Below are positions 1 to 8,047 of a stretch of 23,479 nt of DNA, in pieces. Every line of letters starts with the position of its first letter. Positions within the stretch are counted from its first letter, which is position 1. The notes below the pieces were generated by a model. It was not told the origin of the DNA and made no database searches. It was given only the letters and a program-made list of their open reading frames with translations. The stretch is taken from assembly GCA_038124645.1 (NCBI GenBank), contig JAYPCI010000015.1, forward strand, positions 1-23,479, written 5' to 3'. Origin of the DNA: JAYPCI01 sp038124645 (lineage in GTDB: Bacteria > Pseudomonadota > Alphaproteobacteria > Pelagibacterales > Pelagibacteraceae). Position numbers and translations under genes: made by a program.

Positions 1-16
1 TTGATATTTTATATAA

Positions 17-1207
17 TTACAAAAAAAACTTTAAAAGACCAAGTTTAAAACTGTCCTGACAACATAGTGGTACTGTAAAACTCAAACTATAAACAACAAT
101 TAAAGTTGTTATTGTTTTTTTTGGTAACAAATTTATTTTTGAAACAAGAACATTATTATCAAAGATAATTTTTTTTTTGAATATTAAGTGTGCTAGGGTA
201 ATAAGTGTACAAATGTATGAAATATATATGTATCTTCCCCAATCTGCACCAAGAACATAAACTGGAAAAGTAACTAAAAAAATTAAAAACATCATTCCCA
301 TAAAATTAATCTTAAAAAGTTTATTATTTAATTTTATGTATGCTTTATGAAGTAAGATTATTAATGGCAATATTCCATAAAATAACCCAAATCCATAAAT
401 ATAAAAATAAGAATTATATAAACCCAAAGCTTCTGGAGCATTTGTTTTTTGTTCAGTGAAATCTTTTATAGTATTTCCTATATGAGCAATATTGCCCGAT
501 GAGATACAATTCTCCCGAACAAAATTAGCAATTGATTGGCAAATAAGTTCAACGGTATTTTTGTCTCCTTTAAATAATAAATTCACAATTAATAAAGCAA
601 TAAATACAGTTATAAAAAAAATAGAAATATAAACAAATTCTTTTATTTTAATTTCGCTAAATGAAATAAAATATATAATTACAAGATAAGGCAAATAAAA
701 GATCAGAACTTCATAAGACAAGCCTAAAAAAATTATTGATAGCAAAATTACAATAAAAGCTTTTTCTTTGCTAATTTTTTCAAAAATTAAACAGCATAAT
801 GACATAAAAAAAAATAAGAGTATTTCTTTATGTCCAGTTACTTTGCTATTTAGGATTGGAAACACAATAGAAATAGGTGATAAAAGAATTAAATAATGAA
901 TATTTGTAAATTTTATTAAATTTAACTGTCTAAAGAATGAAAAATAAAAAATTCCATACAAAATGCTCACAAATAGAAATATCAAAAAAGCTGGATTTAA
1001 TAAAAAAATATCATAAATCTGAAAAAATAATTCACCGGGCATACCTCTTCTTACAAAACCTCCCTGATAATTAATAAGCCAAGGGTCAAACTCATAAGGA
1101 CTATTGTTTTTGTAGAATCGATAAAAATTTACAACCACATATATAGCCGTTGAAACAAATATTGCTGCCAGAATCTTGGTTTGACTAGTTATTGATTTAC
1201 GAAACAT
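17..1207 (-). CDS. Multi-pass membrane protein of unknown function, possibly a GT-C-like glycosyltransferase or polymer-assembly protein
   Basis: I do not recognise this 396-residue protein as a named family. It has about ten hydrophobic helices: one near residues 12-28, a cluster from about 70 to 212, and more between about 265 and 385. The first extracytoplasmic loop (about 30-60) carries an acidic residue (EFDPW) and the motif YQGGFVRRGMPGE. A longer polar loop lies at about 213-262 and has two cysteines. An acidic residue in the first loop after helix 1 is typical of GT-C membrane glycosyltransferases, and the GGFVRRG-type motif reminds me of membrane proteins in surface-polysaccharide loci, so a glycan role is an inference only. 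It is divergent from the tRNA-Leu/tig block. The ATG at 1207 is followed by MFRKS, a short basic start before helix 1. A polytopic membrane protein is certain; the function is not. Confidence 0.75.
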   Translation of the reverse strand: MFRKSITSQTKILAAIFVSTAIYVVVNFYRFYKNNSPYEFDPWLINYQGGFVRRGMPGELFFQIYDIFLLNPAFLIFLFVSILYGIFYFSFFRQLNLIKFTNIHYLILLSPISIVFPILNSKVTGHKEILLFFFMSLCCLIFEKISKEKAFIVILLSIIFLGLSYEVLIFYLPYLVIIYFISFSEIKIKEFVYISIFFITVFIALLIVNLLFKGDKNTVELICQSIANFVRENCISSGNIAHIGNTIKDFTEQKTNAPEALGLYNSYFYIYGFGLFYGILPLIILLHKAYIKLNNKLFKINFMGMMFLIFLVTFPVYVLGADWGRYIYISYICTLITLAHLIFKKKIIFDNNVLVSKINLLPKKTITTLIVVYSLSFTVPLCCQDSFKLGLLKFFL

Positions 1208-1228
1208 AATAATATTTTAAAGCTTTTT

Positions 1229-1256
1229 TTGATAAAAAAAAAATAATTAATATGTT
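1229..1256 (+). promoter_or_regulatory. Candidate sigma-70-type promoter for tRNA-Leu and tig
   Basis: TTGATA at 1229-1234 is followed after 16 bases by TATGTT at 1251-1256, with the tRNA 5' end about 21 bases downstream. The match and spacing are acceptable for a housekeeping promoter, but the region is AT-rich, so chance matches are common. Confidence 0.4.
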
Positions 1257-1277
1257 ATACAGCGTAGAATTATTAGT

Positions 1278-1362
1278 GGGCGAGTGGCGGAATTGGTATA
1301 CGCGCTAGTCTTAGGAACTAGTACCGCAAGGTTTAAGAGTTCGAGTCTCTTCTCGCCCACCA
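1278..1362 (+). tRNA. tRNA-Leu, anticodon UAG
   Basis: A full class II (long variable arm) cloverleaf can be drawn. The acceptor GGGCGAG pairs with CTCGCCC, followed by discriminator A and an encoded CCA. The D arm contains GCGGAATTGGTATACGC. The anticodon stem CTAGT/ACTAG encloses the loop CTTAGGA, giving anticodon UAG (reads CUN leucine codons). The variable arm is ACCGCAAGGT-like, and the T arm holds GTTCGAGTC. The tig start codon lies only 9 bases after the CCA, so the tRNA and tig are probably on one transcript. Confidence 0.97.
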
Positions 1363-1371
1363 AGTAAATTT

Positions 1372-2745
1372 ATGAAAATTAATATTGAAAATAAAGAAGG
1401 ATTAAAAAAGATTGCATCAGTCTCTATAAACAAGTCTGAGGTTCAAAAACAATTTGATGCTAGGTTAATTGAATTAAGTAAAGAGGCTAGCATTAAAGGT
1501 TTTAGACAAGGTAAGGTCCCAGCGAAATTACTCAGAGAGCAATTTGGTAAATCCGTGTATGGTGAAGTAGTTGAAAAGATTTTACAAGAAACAACCAATG
1601 AAGTTATTAAAAAAAATAATATTAGATTAGCAGCCCAACCAAAAATTGATATTAAATCCATTGAGCAGGATCAAGATTTAAAATTTAATATCGAGATGGA
1701 CTCCTTGCCTGATATTAAGTTGCAAGATTTAACTAAATTAAAATTTACTAAATATAACATAAAAATTGATGAAAAAAATTTATTAAAAAAATTAGATGAA
1801 ATTTCAAAAAATAATATCGACTATAATGAAAAAAAACCAGAAACAAAGTCTCAAAATGGAGATCTTATTGTTTTTGATTATGAGGCTCTAGTAGATCATC
1901 AAGCGTTTGAAGGGAATAAAGGTTCTGCAATTCAATTAATTATCGGGAAAGACTTATTTATTCCAGGTTTTGACAAAAATTTAATAGGTGTCAAAAAAGG
2001 TGATAAAAAGAATTTTGAAATTAACATACCAGATAATTTTCCTAATGAAAAAATTAGAAACAAAAAAGCAGTATTTAAATGTGAGATTAAAAATATTAAA
2101 CAACCTTCAGAACCCACAATAGATGACAATTTAGCTAAAAAGTTAGGAGCTAAAGATTTAAACGATTTAAAAGATTTGGTTAAAAAAAATATTTCTTCAC
2201 AGTATGAAAGTGTTTTAACTCAAATTTCTAATCAAGAAATTTTTGAAGAATTTAAAACAAAACATAATCTTGAACTACCCAAAAATATGATTAACCAAGA
2301 ATTAGAATATAGTAAAAATTTAAAGGAAAAACAAAAACAGGAATTTGATACAAAAAAAGAAGAAGAAAATATTAGAGAAAAATTAAAACTAGGACTTATT
2401 ATTAATGAATATGGTGTTCAAAATAATATTTCGGTTAATGAAAATGATTTAAAGTCAGAAATGTACAAATTATCTCAAACTATGCCAGGACAAGAAAAAT
2501 TTATTTTTGATTATTATCAAAAAAATCCTTCTGCAATCTCGAATTTAAAAGCTTCTCTTTTTGAAAAAAAGGTACTTGAGTTTGTTAAATCTAAAAGTCA
2601 GAGTAAGTTTGTTGAATTTAGTATAGATGAAGCTGAAAAATTTATTAAAGACTTTAATTCAAAGAAAAAAATAGAAAGCACCACTAAATCTAGTAGTGGT
2701 AAATCACAAAAAACAGACAAACTTAAGAAAAAGAATAAGAAATAG
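1372..2745 (+). CDS. tig: Trigger factor, ribosome-associated chaperone
   Basis: Trigger factor binds the ribosome exit tunnel and assists folding of nascent chains in the cytoplasm. The ribosome-binding signature GFRQGKVP is at residues 43-50 in the N-terminal domain. An FKBP-type peptidyl-prolyl isomerase domain spans about 160-243 (GDLIVFDYEA, IPGFDKNLIGVKKGDKK), and a charged helical C-terminal chaperone domain follows to about 430. The length of 457 residues is normal for the family. The last 25 residues are a Lys/Ser-rich tail. It is the first protein gene of a tig-clpP-clpX-lon string, 9 bases after tRNA-Leu. No Shine-Dalgarno sequence is visible before the ATG, so translation may start on a short processed leader. 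Confidence 0.97.
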   Translation: MKINIENKEGLKKIASVSINKSEVQKQFDARLIELSKEASIKGFRQGKVPAKLLREQFGKSVYGEVVEKILQETTNEVIKKNNIRLAAQPKIDIKSIEQDQDLKFNIEMDSLPDIKLQDLTKLKFTKYNIKIDEKNLLKKLDEISKNNIDYNEKKPETKSQNGDLIVFDYEALVDHQAFEGNKGSAIQLIIGKDLFIPGFDKNLIGVKKGDKKNFEINIPDNFPNEKIRNKKAVFKCEIKNIKQPSEPTIDDNLAKKLGAKDLNDLKDLVKKNISSQYESVLTQISNQEIFEEFKTKHNLELPKNMINQELEYSKNLKEKQKQEFDTKKEEENIREKLKLGLIINEYGVQNNISVNENDLKSEMYKLSQTMPGQEKFIFDYYQKNPSAISNLKASLFEKKVLEFVKSKSQSKFVEFSIDEAEKFIKDFNSKKKIESTTKSSSGKSQKTDKLKKKNKK

Positions 2746-2778
2746 TAAATCTAAAGCAATCATTGTATAAACTCTAAT

Positions 2779-3390
2779 ATGAGTCGTTTTGATGATCCTA
2801 AGATGAGTTCTTTAATACCAATGGTAATTGAGCAGACTACTAGAGGTGAGAGAGCTTATGATATTTATTCAAGGTTACTTAAAGAAAGGATTATTTTCTT
2901 AGTTGGTCCTGTTAATGATAATGTTGCATCAGTTGTTACTGCTCAAATGCTTTTTCTAGAGTCTGAAGATCCAAAAAAAGAAATATATTTTTATATAAAT
3001 AGTCCTGGAGGTTTGGTTACAGCAGGACTGGGAATATATGATACTATGCAGTACATAAAATCTCCAGTTAGTACGTTGTGTATTGGTCAAGCATCTTCAA
3101 TGGGGTCTTTTTTACTAGCAGCAGGAGCAAAAGGAAAAAGGTTTTCTCTTCCTAATTCAAGAATAATGGTTCACCAACCTTCTGCGGGTTTTCAGGGACA
3201 AGCTACAGATATTGAAATCCATGCTAAAGAAATAATTTCTTTAAAAAAAAGACTTAATTTAATTTATTCAAAACATACTGGTAAGAGTGAGAAAGAGATT
3301 TCTGATGCTTTGGAAAGAGATAATTTCATGACAGCTGAAGAAGCTAAGAAATTTGGTTTAATAGACTCAGTAGTGGAAAAAAGATCCTAG
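2779..3390 (+). CDS. clpP: ATP-dependent Clp protease proteolytic subunit
   Basis: ClpP forms the double-ring serine protease chamber that degrades proteins fed to it by ClpX (or ClpA). The 203-residue length is standard. The catalytic triad is visible: Ser107 in GQASSMGS, His132 in MVHQPSAG, and Asp181 in ERDNFM. The handle-region sequence around INSPGG (residues 73-78) is also conserved. It follows tig by 33 bases and precedes its partner clpX by 79 bases, which supports a functional ClpXP pair. The start at MSRFDDPKM gives the usual short N-terminal segment before SLIPMVIEQT. No clear Shine-Dalgarno sequence is seen. Confidence 0.98.
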   Translation: MSRFDDPKMSSLIPMVIEQTTRGERAYDIYSRLLKERIIFLVGPVNDNVASVVTAQMLFLESEDPKKEIYFYINSPGGLVTAGLGIYDTMQYIKSPVSTLCIGQASSMGSFLLAAGAKGKRFSLPNSRIMVHQPSAGFQGQATDIEIHAKEIISLKKRLNLIYSKHTGKSEKEISDALERDNFMTAEEAKKFGLIDSVVEKRS

Positions 3391-3469
3391 AACACAACAT
3401 CTAGCAGTGTTTACAACTTCAACTTGATAATAAAAAGTGAAACATTTAAATTATACTTATTGATTCGTT

Positions 3470-4723
3470 ATGAGTGAAAAAAATTCAAAAAATATTCTTT
3501 ACTGTTCCTTTTGCGGAAAAAGTCAGCACGAAGTTAGAAAATTAATTGCCGGTCCAACAGTTTTTATTTGTGATGAATGTGTTGAACTTTGTATGGACAT
3601 TATTAAAGAGGAAAATAAAAGTTCGATTGTCGAAAAATCAAAAGGTTTACCTTCTCCAAAAGAAATTTGTAAAATACTCGATGAACATGTTGTCGGTCAA
3701 AAACTTGCTAAGGAAGTATTATCTGTTGCGGTCCATAATCATTATAAAAGATTAAATTATGATATGAAATCTAGCAATGATGTTGAGCTTTCAAAGTCTA
3801 ACATTTTATTAGTAGGTCCAACTGGCTGTGGAAAAACTTTATTAGCTCAAACTTTAGCTAGAATTTTGGATGTTCCTTTTACCATGGCTGATGCTACCAC
3901 ATTAACTGAAGCGGGCTATGTTGGAGAAGATGTCGAAAATATTATTCTTAAACTATTACAAGCTGCAGACTATAATGTTGAGAAAGCACAAAGAGGAATT
4001 GTTTATATTGATGAGGTTGATAAAATTAGTCGAAAGTCTGAAAACCCTTCAATTACCAGAGATGTTTCAGGAGAAGGGGTTCAGCAAGCATTACTTAAAA
4101 TAATGGAAGGAACAGTTGCCAGTGTTCCACCACAGGGAGGTAGAAAACATCCACAGCAAGAATTCTTACAAGTTGATACCACAAATATTCTTTTTATTTG
4201 CGGCGGTGCATTTGCTGGGTTAGAAAAAATTATCGATAAACGAGGCAAAGATACCTCTATTGGCTTTGGAGCAAAAGTTAAAAATTATTCTGATGTATCA
4301 AATTTTAAAACTTTAAAAGATCTTGAACCTGAAGATTTAATTAAATTTGGATTAATTCCAGAGTTTGTTGGAAGACTTCCAATGATAGCCTCTTTGGAAG
4401 ATTTAGATGAAAAATCATTAATTCAAATATTAAAAGAACCTAAAAACTCTCTATTAAAACAATATAAAAAACTTTTTCAACTTGAACATGTAGAATTAGA
4501 AATTACAGATGACGCATTAATTGAAATCGCGAAACAAGCAATTATTAAAAAAACTGGAGCAAGAGGATTAAGAACTATAATGGAAAATATTTTATTAAAA
4601 ACCATGTTTGACTTACCAGAAATGAAAAACGTTTTGAAAGTAACTGTTGATAAAAATACTATCTTAAAAAAAACAGAGCCACTTATAACTTATTCAAAGC
4701 AGGCATCATCATCTGTTGCATAA
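3470..4723 (+). CDS. clpX: ClpX, AAA+ unfoldase subunit of ClpXP
   Basis: ClpX is a hexameric ATPase that recognises, unfolds and threads substrates into ClpP. The N-terminal zinc-binding domain has four cysteines at residues 12, 15, 34 and 37 (YCSFCGK, ICDEC). Walker A GPTGCGKT is at 116-123, the pore loop GYVGED at 149-154, and Walker B VYIDEVDK at 178-185. The IGF loop that docks onto ClpP is present in SIGFGAK, and the sensor-2 sequence is GARGLR. The 417-residue length is typical. The order clpP-clpX-lon is the usual alphaproteobacterial arrangement. The 79-base gap before clpX has no convincing terminator. Confidence 0.98.
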   Translation: MSEKNSKNILYCSFCGKSQHEVRKLIAGPTVFICDECVELCMDIIKEENKSSIVEKSKGLPSPKEICKILDEHVVGQKLAKEVLSVAVHNHYKRLNYDMKSSNDVELSKSNILLVGPTGCGKTLLAQTLARILDVPFTMADATTLTEAGYVGEDVENIILKLLQAADYNVEKAQRGIVYIDEVDKISRKSENPSITRDVSGEGVQQALLKIMEGTVASVPPQGGRKHPQQEFLQVDTTNILFICGGAFAGLEKIIDKRGKDTSIGFGAKVKNYSDVSNFKTLKDLEPEDLIKFGLIPEFVGRLPMIASLEDLDEKSLIQILKEPKNSLLKQYKKLFQLEHVELEITDDALIEIAKQAIIKKTGARGLRTIMENILLKTMFDLPEMKNVLKVTVDKNTILKKTEPLITYSKQASSSVA

Positions 4724-4740
4724 ATTCAACAACATATAAA

Positions 4741-4770
4741 CTTGAAATTAACATGAAGAATAACATATAT
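4741..4770 (+). promoter_or_regulatory. Candidate sigma-32 (RpoH) heat-shock promoter before lon
   Basis: CTTGAAA at 4741-4747 is a full match to the -35 element of RpoH promoters. After 14 bases, AACATATA at 4762-4769 resembles the CCCATNT-type -10 element but lacks its leading cytosines. The site lies in the 54-base clpX-lon gap and would start transcription at or just before the lon ATG at 4778, leaving almost no leader. This is a motif match by eye in an AT-rich background. Confidence 0.4.
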
Positions 4771-4777
4771 ATAAGTT

Positions 4778-7150
4778 ATGGATAAAGACTTTAAACCATT
4801 ATTACCCTTAAGAGATATTGTTATATTTCCATCGATTGTTGTACCTCTATTTGTTGGAAGAGAAAAATCAATCAAAGCTCTTCAAGAGGTAATGAAAAAT
4901 GATAAAACCGTACTTCTCGTCACTCAAAAAAATTCAGAGGTGGATGATCCCAATAGTTCAGATATTTACTCCTATGGATGTTTAAGTAAGGTACTACAGT
5001 TATTAAAGTTGCCAGATGGAACTGTAAAAATATTAATTGAAGGCATCAAGAGAGTTAAAATTTTAGATTTAGATGAAAATAAAAATAGTTTTTTGACAGC
5101 TAATTATCAAAGCTTAGAAGATGAAAATATTACAGATGAGGAAACAATTTTATTTGCTTCCAATTTAACAAAAAAATTTGAGAAACTTTTAAGTTTAAGT
5201 AAACGAGATTTAAATGAAAGCATGAGTTTGTTAAAGAAACTAAAAGACCCAAGCAATATTGCAGATAATATTGCCTCAAACTTAAATATAGATATTAAAG
5301 TTAAACAAGAACTCTTAGAAACCAAAGACCTTAAAAGAAGATTAGAAAAAATTTTTCAAATTATAGATAAGGAAATAAGCTTATTATCTGTAGAAAGAAA
5401 AATAAGAGGCAGAGTAAAAAATCAAATGGAAAAAACTCAAAGAGAGTATTATTTGAACGAACAATTAAAAGCAATTCAAAAAGAATTGGGTGAAATTGAT
5501 GAAGGAAAAGATGAAATATCTGGTCTAAGCAAATCTATTAAAAAAGCAAAAATGCCTAAACCCGTAGAGGAAAAGTGTTTAACTGAGTTAAAAAAACTAA
5601 AAACAATGAGTCCTATGTCCGCTGAGGCGACGGTTGTTAGAAATTATCTTGATTGGATGGTCGAATTACCTTGGAATGAAAAAAGCAAAATAAATTCAGA
5701 TTTAGAAAACGCTCAGGAAATACTTGATAAAGATCATTACGGACTTGAAAAAGTAAAAGAGAGAATAATTGAGTTTTTAGCAGTACAGAAAAGAATACAA
5801 AAAATTAAAGGACCAATACTTTGTTTAGTTGGCCCTCCAGGAGTAGGGAAAACTTCTCTTGGAAAATCTATTGCTAAAGCTACTGGTAGAAAATTTGTAA
5901 GAATTTCCTTAGGCGGTATAAGAGATGAAGCAGAAATTAGAGGACACAGAAGAACTTATATTGGTTCCATGCCTGGTAAAATAATTCAAATGATGAAGAA
6001 AGCAGGTACCAAAAATCCATTATTTTTATTAGATGAAATAGATAAAGTTGGAAATGATTATAGAGGCGATCCTTCCTCTGCCCTTTTAGAAGCTCTGGAT
6101 CCTGAACAGAATAAAGAATTTAATGATCATTATATCGAAGCAGATTATGATTTATCAGATGTAATGTTTGTTACCACAGCTAATACTCTCAATATTTTAC
6201 CTCCATTACTTGATAGAATGGAAGTTATTAGAATTCCTGGATATACCGAAGATGAAAAAATAAACATTTCAGAAAAATATTTAATACCTAAACAAGCTCA
6301 AAATAATGGCATTAAAGATGACGAATGGCAGTTTGGTAAAGATACGGTCAAAACAATTATTCAAAAATATACTAGAGAAGCTGGAGTAAGAAATTTGGAA
6401 AGAGAAATTTCAACAATAGCAAGAAAAATTGTAAAAAAAATTGACTCGAAAGAGAAAATGTCAAAGGAAATTAAAATTGAGCATTTAAAAGATTATTTAG
6501 GTGTTGAAAAATTTAATTACGGTGAAGTAGAAAAGTCAGATCAAATAGGAGTAGTTACAGGATTAGCTTGGACTGAATTGGGAGGCGAAATTTTAAAAAT
6601 CGAAACTGTTACCATGCCAGGCAAAGGAAAAATGGAAATTACTGGAAAACTTGGTGACGTTATGCAAGAGTCAGTCAAAGCAGCAAAATCTTTCATAAGA
6701 TCAAAAAGCGTAAACTATGGTGTAGTGCCAACTATATTTGATAAGAAAGATTTTCATATTCATGTTCCAGAAGGTGCGATCCCTAAAGATGGACCCTCAG
6801 CCGGAATAGGTATGGTTACCTCGATTGTTTCAGCATTAACTAACATTCCAGTAGATAGAAATGTCGCAATGACCGGCGAAATAACATTGCGGGGTCTAGT
6901 GTTACCAATTGGTGGTTTAAAAGAAAAACTTTTAGCTGCTCATAGGGCAGGAATTAAGAAGGTAATAATTCCTGAGGAAAATAAAAAAAATCTAATAGAT
7001 ATACCCGAGATGATTACAAAAAATTTGGAAATAGTAACAGTCAAAGACATAGATGAGGTATTAAAAGTTGCATTAAAAAAACTTCCAAAGAAGATTGATT
7101 GGGTTGAGGTAACAAATACTGAAAAAGATCAACCTCCTAAAAGACATTAA
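4778..7150 (+). CDS. lon: Lon, ATP-dependent AAA+ serine protease
   Basis: Lon degrades misfolded and some regulatory proteins in the cytoplasm. The 790-residue chain has the N-terminal substrate-binding LON domain (about 1-205), a coiled helical linker (about 205-300), an AAA+ module and a C-terminal protease domain. The AAA+ module has Walker A GPPGVGKT at 352-359 and Walker B LLDEID at 417-422. The protease domain (about 590-770) has the catalytic dyad Ser674 in DGPSAGIG and Lys717 in GGLKEKLLA, 43 residues apart as in the E. coli enzyme. It closes the tig-clpP-clpX-lon string. The stop codon is 6 bases from the end of a convergent glycosyltransferase gene, so there is no room for a separate terminator. 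The hupB gene often found after lon in alphaproteobacteria is absent here. Confidence 0.98.
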   Translation: MDKDFKPLLPLRDIVIFPSIVVPLFVGREKSIKALQEVMKNDKTVLLVTQKNSEVDDPNSSDIYSYGCLSKVLQLLKLPDGTVKILIEGIKRVKILDLDENKNSFLTANYQSLEDENITDEETILFASNLTKKFEKLLSLSKRDLNESMSLLKKLKDPSNIADNIASNLNIDIKVKQELLETKDLKRRLEKIFQIIDKEISLLSVERKIRGRVKNQMEKTQREYYLNEQLKAIQKELGEIDEGKDEISGLSKSIKKAKMPKPVEEKCLTELKKLKTMSPMSAEATVVRNYLDWMVELPWNEKSKINSDLENAQEILDKDHYGLEKVKERIIEFLAVQKRIQKIKGPILCLVGPPGVGKTSLGKSIAKATGRKFVRISLGGIRDEAEIRGHRRTYIGSMPGKIIQMMKKAGTKNPLFLLDEIDKVGNDYRGDPSSALLEALDPEQNKEFNDHYIEADYDLSDVMFVTTANTLNILPPLLDRMEVIRIPGYTEDEKINISEKYLIPKQAQNNGIKDDEWQFGKDTVKTIIQKYTREAGVRNLEREISTIARKIVKKIDSKEKMSKEIKIEHLKDYLGVEKFNYGEVEKSDQIGVVTGLAWTELGGEILKIETVTMPGKGKMEITGKLGDVMQESVKAAKSFIRSKSVNYGVVPTIFDKKDFHIHVPEGAIPKDGPSAGIGMVTSIVSALTNIPVDRNVAMTGEITLRGLVLPIGGLKEKLLAAHRAGIKKVIIPEENKKNLIDIPEMITKNLEIVTVKDIDEVLKVALKKLPKKIDWVEVTNTEKDQPPKRH

Positions 7151-7156
7151 ATTTCA

Positions 7157-8047
7157 TTAAGCAATAAATTTAGAGTACTTATTTATATTTTCTGTAATAT
7201 TTTTAGGTAAAGAATCAAGATTTATCTTTTCCAATCTAATATCAGAATTCCACTTGTTTGATCTTTGATCTACGCCATGGTTATAAATAATTCTTCTTTC
7301 ATCAATAAGTTTTTTTAATTGATCAAAATTTATACCACTTTGTTCGAATTCATAATAATGTGCAAAATTTTTAAGTTTTTCGAATAATTTTTCAGGTGAT
7401 TTAATATAACTAAAATGCCAACCGCCATCATCAACATGAGTAATGTTCGAGTATTTTTTTTTGGAAAATAATATATCTATTCTAAAAGGAGAATATTTTT
7501 TTGATTTAATTTCTCTTAACCATTGAGGTGATTTGAAAATCTTTTTTTTACAGCACTTTGTGCCAAACCAATCGAAGTTTTTATAAAGTAAATTAAATTT
7601 ATAATAAAATAATTTTTGTTTAAAACAAATAATGTTATTTCCAATCTTACTAAAATCAAAATTTTCTAATTTGGGTATTTCATCTATATCACTTATAAAA
7701 ATTATGTCATCGTCAGCTGTATTTTTTAATCCTAATTCTAAATGTTGACGTTGAAATATATCATGAGCATAACCATTAAAAATGTTTTTATTTTCTTTTT
7801 CCTCTTCACTATCTTTAACGTTTATAGTTTTAATATTTGGTGGTTGATGATCTAAATTTAAGTAAATAATTTTATTTTTAAACTCTTTAAATTTATTTAA
7901 TTCAAAGTTTAATTTTTTTCTTTCACCTCTATGTGTAAATGAAGACTCACAAATAACAAAAAAATCCACGTATTGACTTAAATAATTTAGTCTTAGATCA
8001 AGTAACAAATCTTCATCGTAATACATAAAGCAGTCGTATATTTTCAT
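7157..8047 (-). CDS. GT17-family glycosyltransferase, copy A
   Basis: This 296-residue soluble protein resembles CAZy family GT17, the family of eukaryotic beta-1,4-mannosyl-glycoprotein N-acetylglucosaminyltransferase (MGAT3). It opens with MKIYDCFMYYDEDLLLDLRL and the VDFFVICESSFTHRG segment. Residues 119-124 (SDIDEI) form a DxDE-type nucleotide-sugar/metal site at D120, D122 and E123. SPQWLR follows at about 173-178 and GGWHFS at 208-213. No signal peptide or membrane segment is seen, so it should act in the cytoplasm on a sugar or lipid-linked acceptor. Its start overlaps the stop of copy B as ATGA, so the two are translationally coupled. The sugar donor and acceptor cannot be told from the sequence. 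The family assignment is fairly firm; the substrate is unknown. Confidence 0.85.
   Translation of the reverse strand: MKIYDCFMYYDEDLLLDLRLNYLSQYVDFFVICESSFTHRGERKKLNFELNKFKEFKNKIIYLNLDHQPPNIKTINVKDSEEEKENKNIFNGYAHDIFQRQHLELGLKNTADDDIIFISDIDEIPKLENFDFSKIGNNIICFKQKLFYYKFNLLYKNFDWFGTKCCKKKIFKSPQWLREIKSKKYSPFRIDILFSKKKYSNITHVDDGGWHFSYIKSPEKLFEKLKNFAHYYEFEQSGINFDQLKKLIDERRIIYNHGVDQRSNKWNSDIRLEKINLDSLPKNITENINKYSKFIA

Noticed and set aside
2680..2700. A 7-bp perfect inverted repeat (ACCACTA / TAGTGGT, 7-base loop) near the end of tig.
   Set aside because: It lies within the coding sequence of the Lys/Ser-rich tail, has no following T-run, and is short enough to be chance or a by-product of repeated Thr/Ser codons.
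3391..3469. A heat-shock promoter (CTTGATA) or weak hairpin (AACAC...GTGTT) in the clpP-clpX gap.
   Set aside because: The -35-like element has no -10 at proper spacing, and the hairpin has only 5 bp with no T-run.
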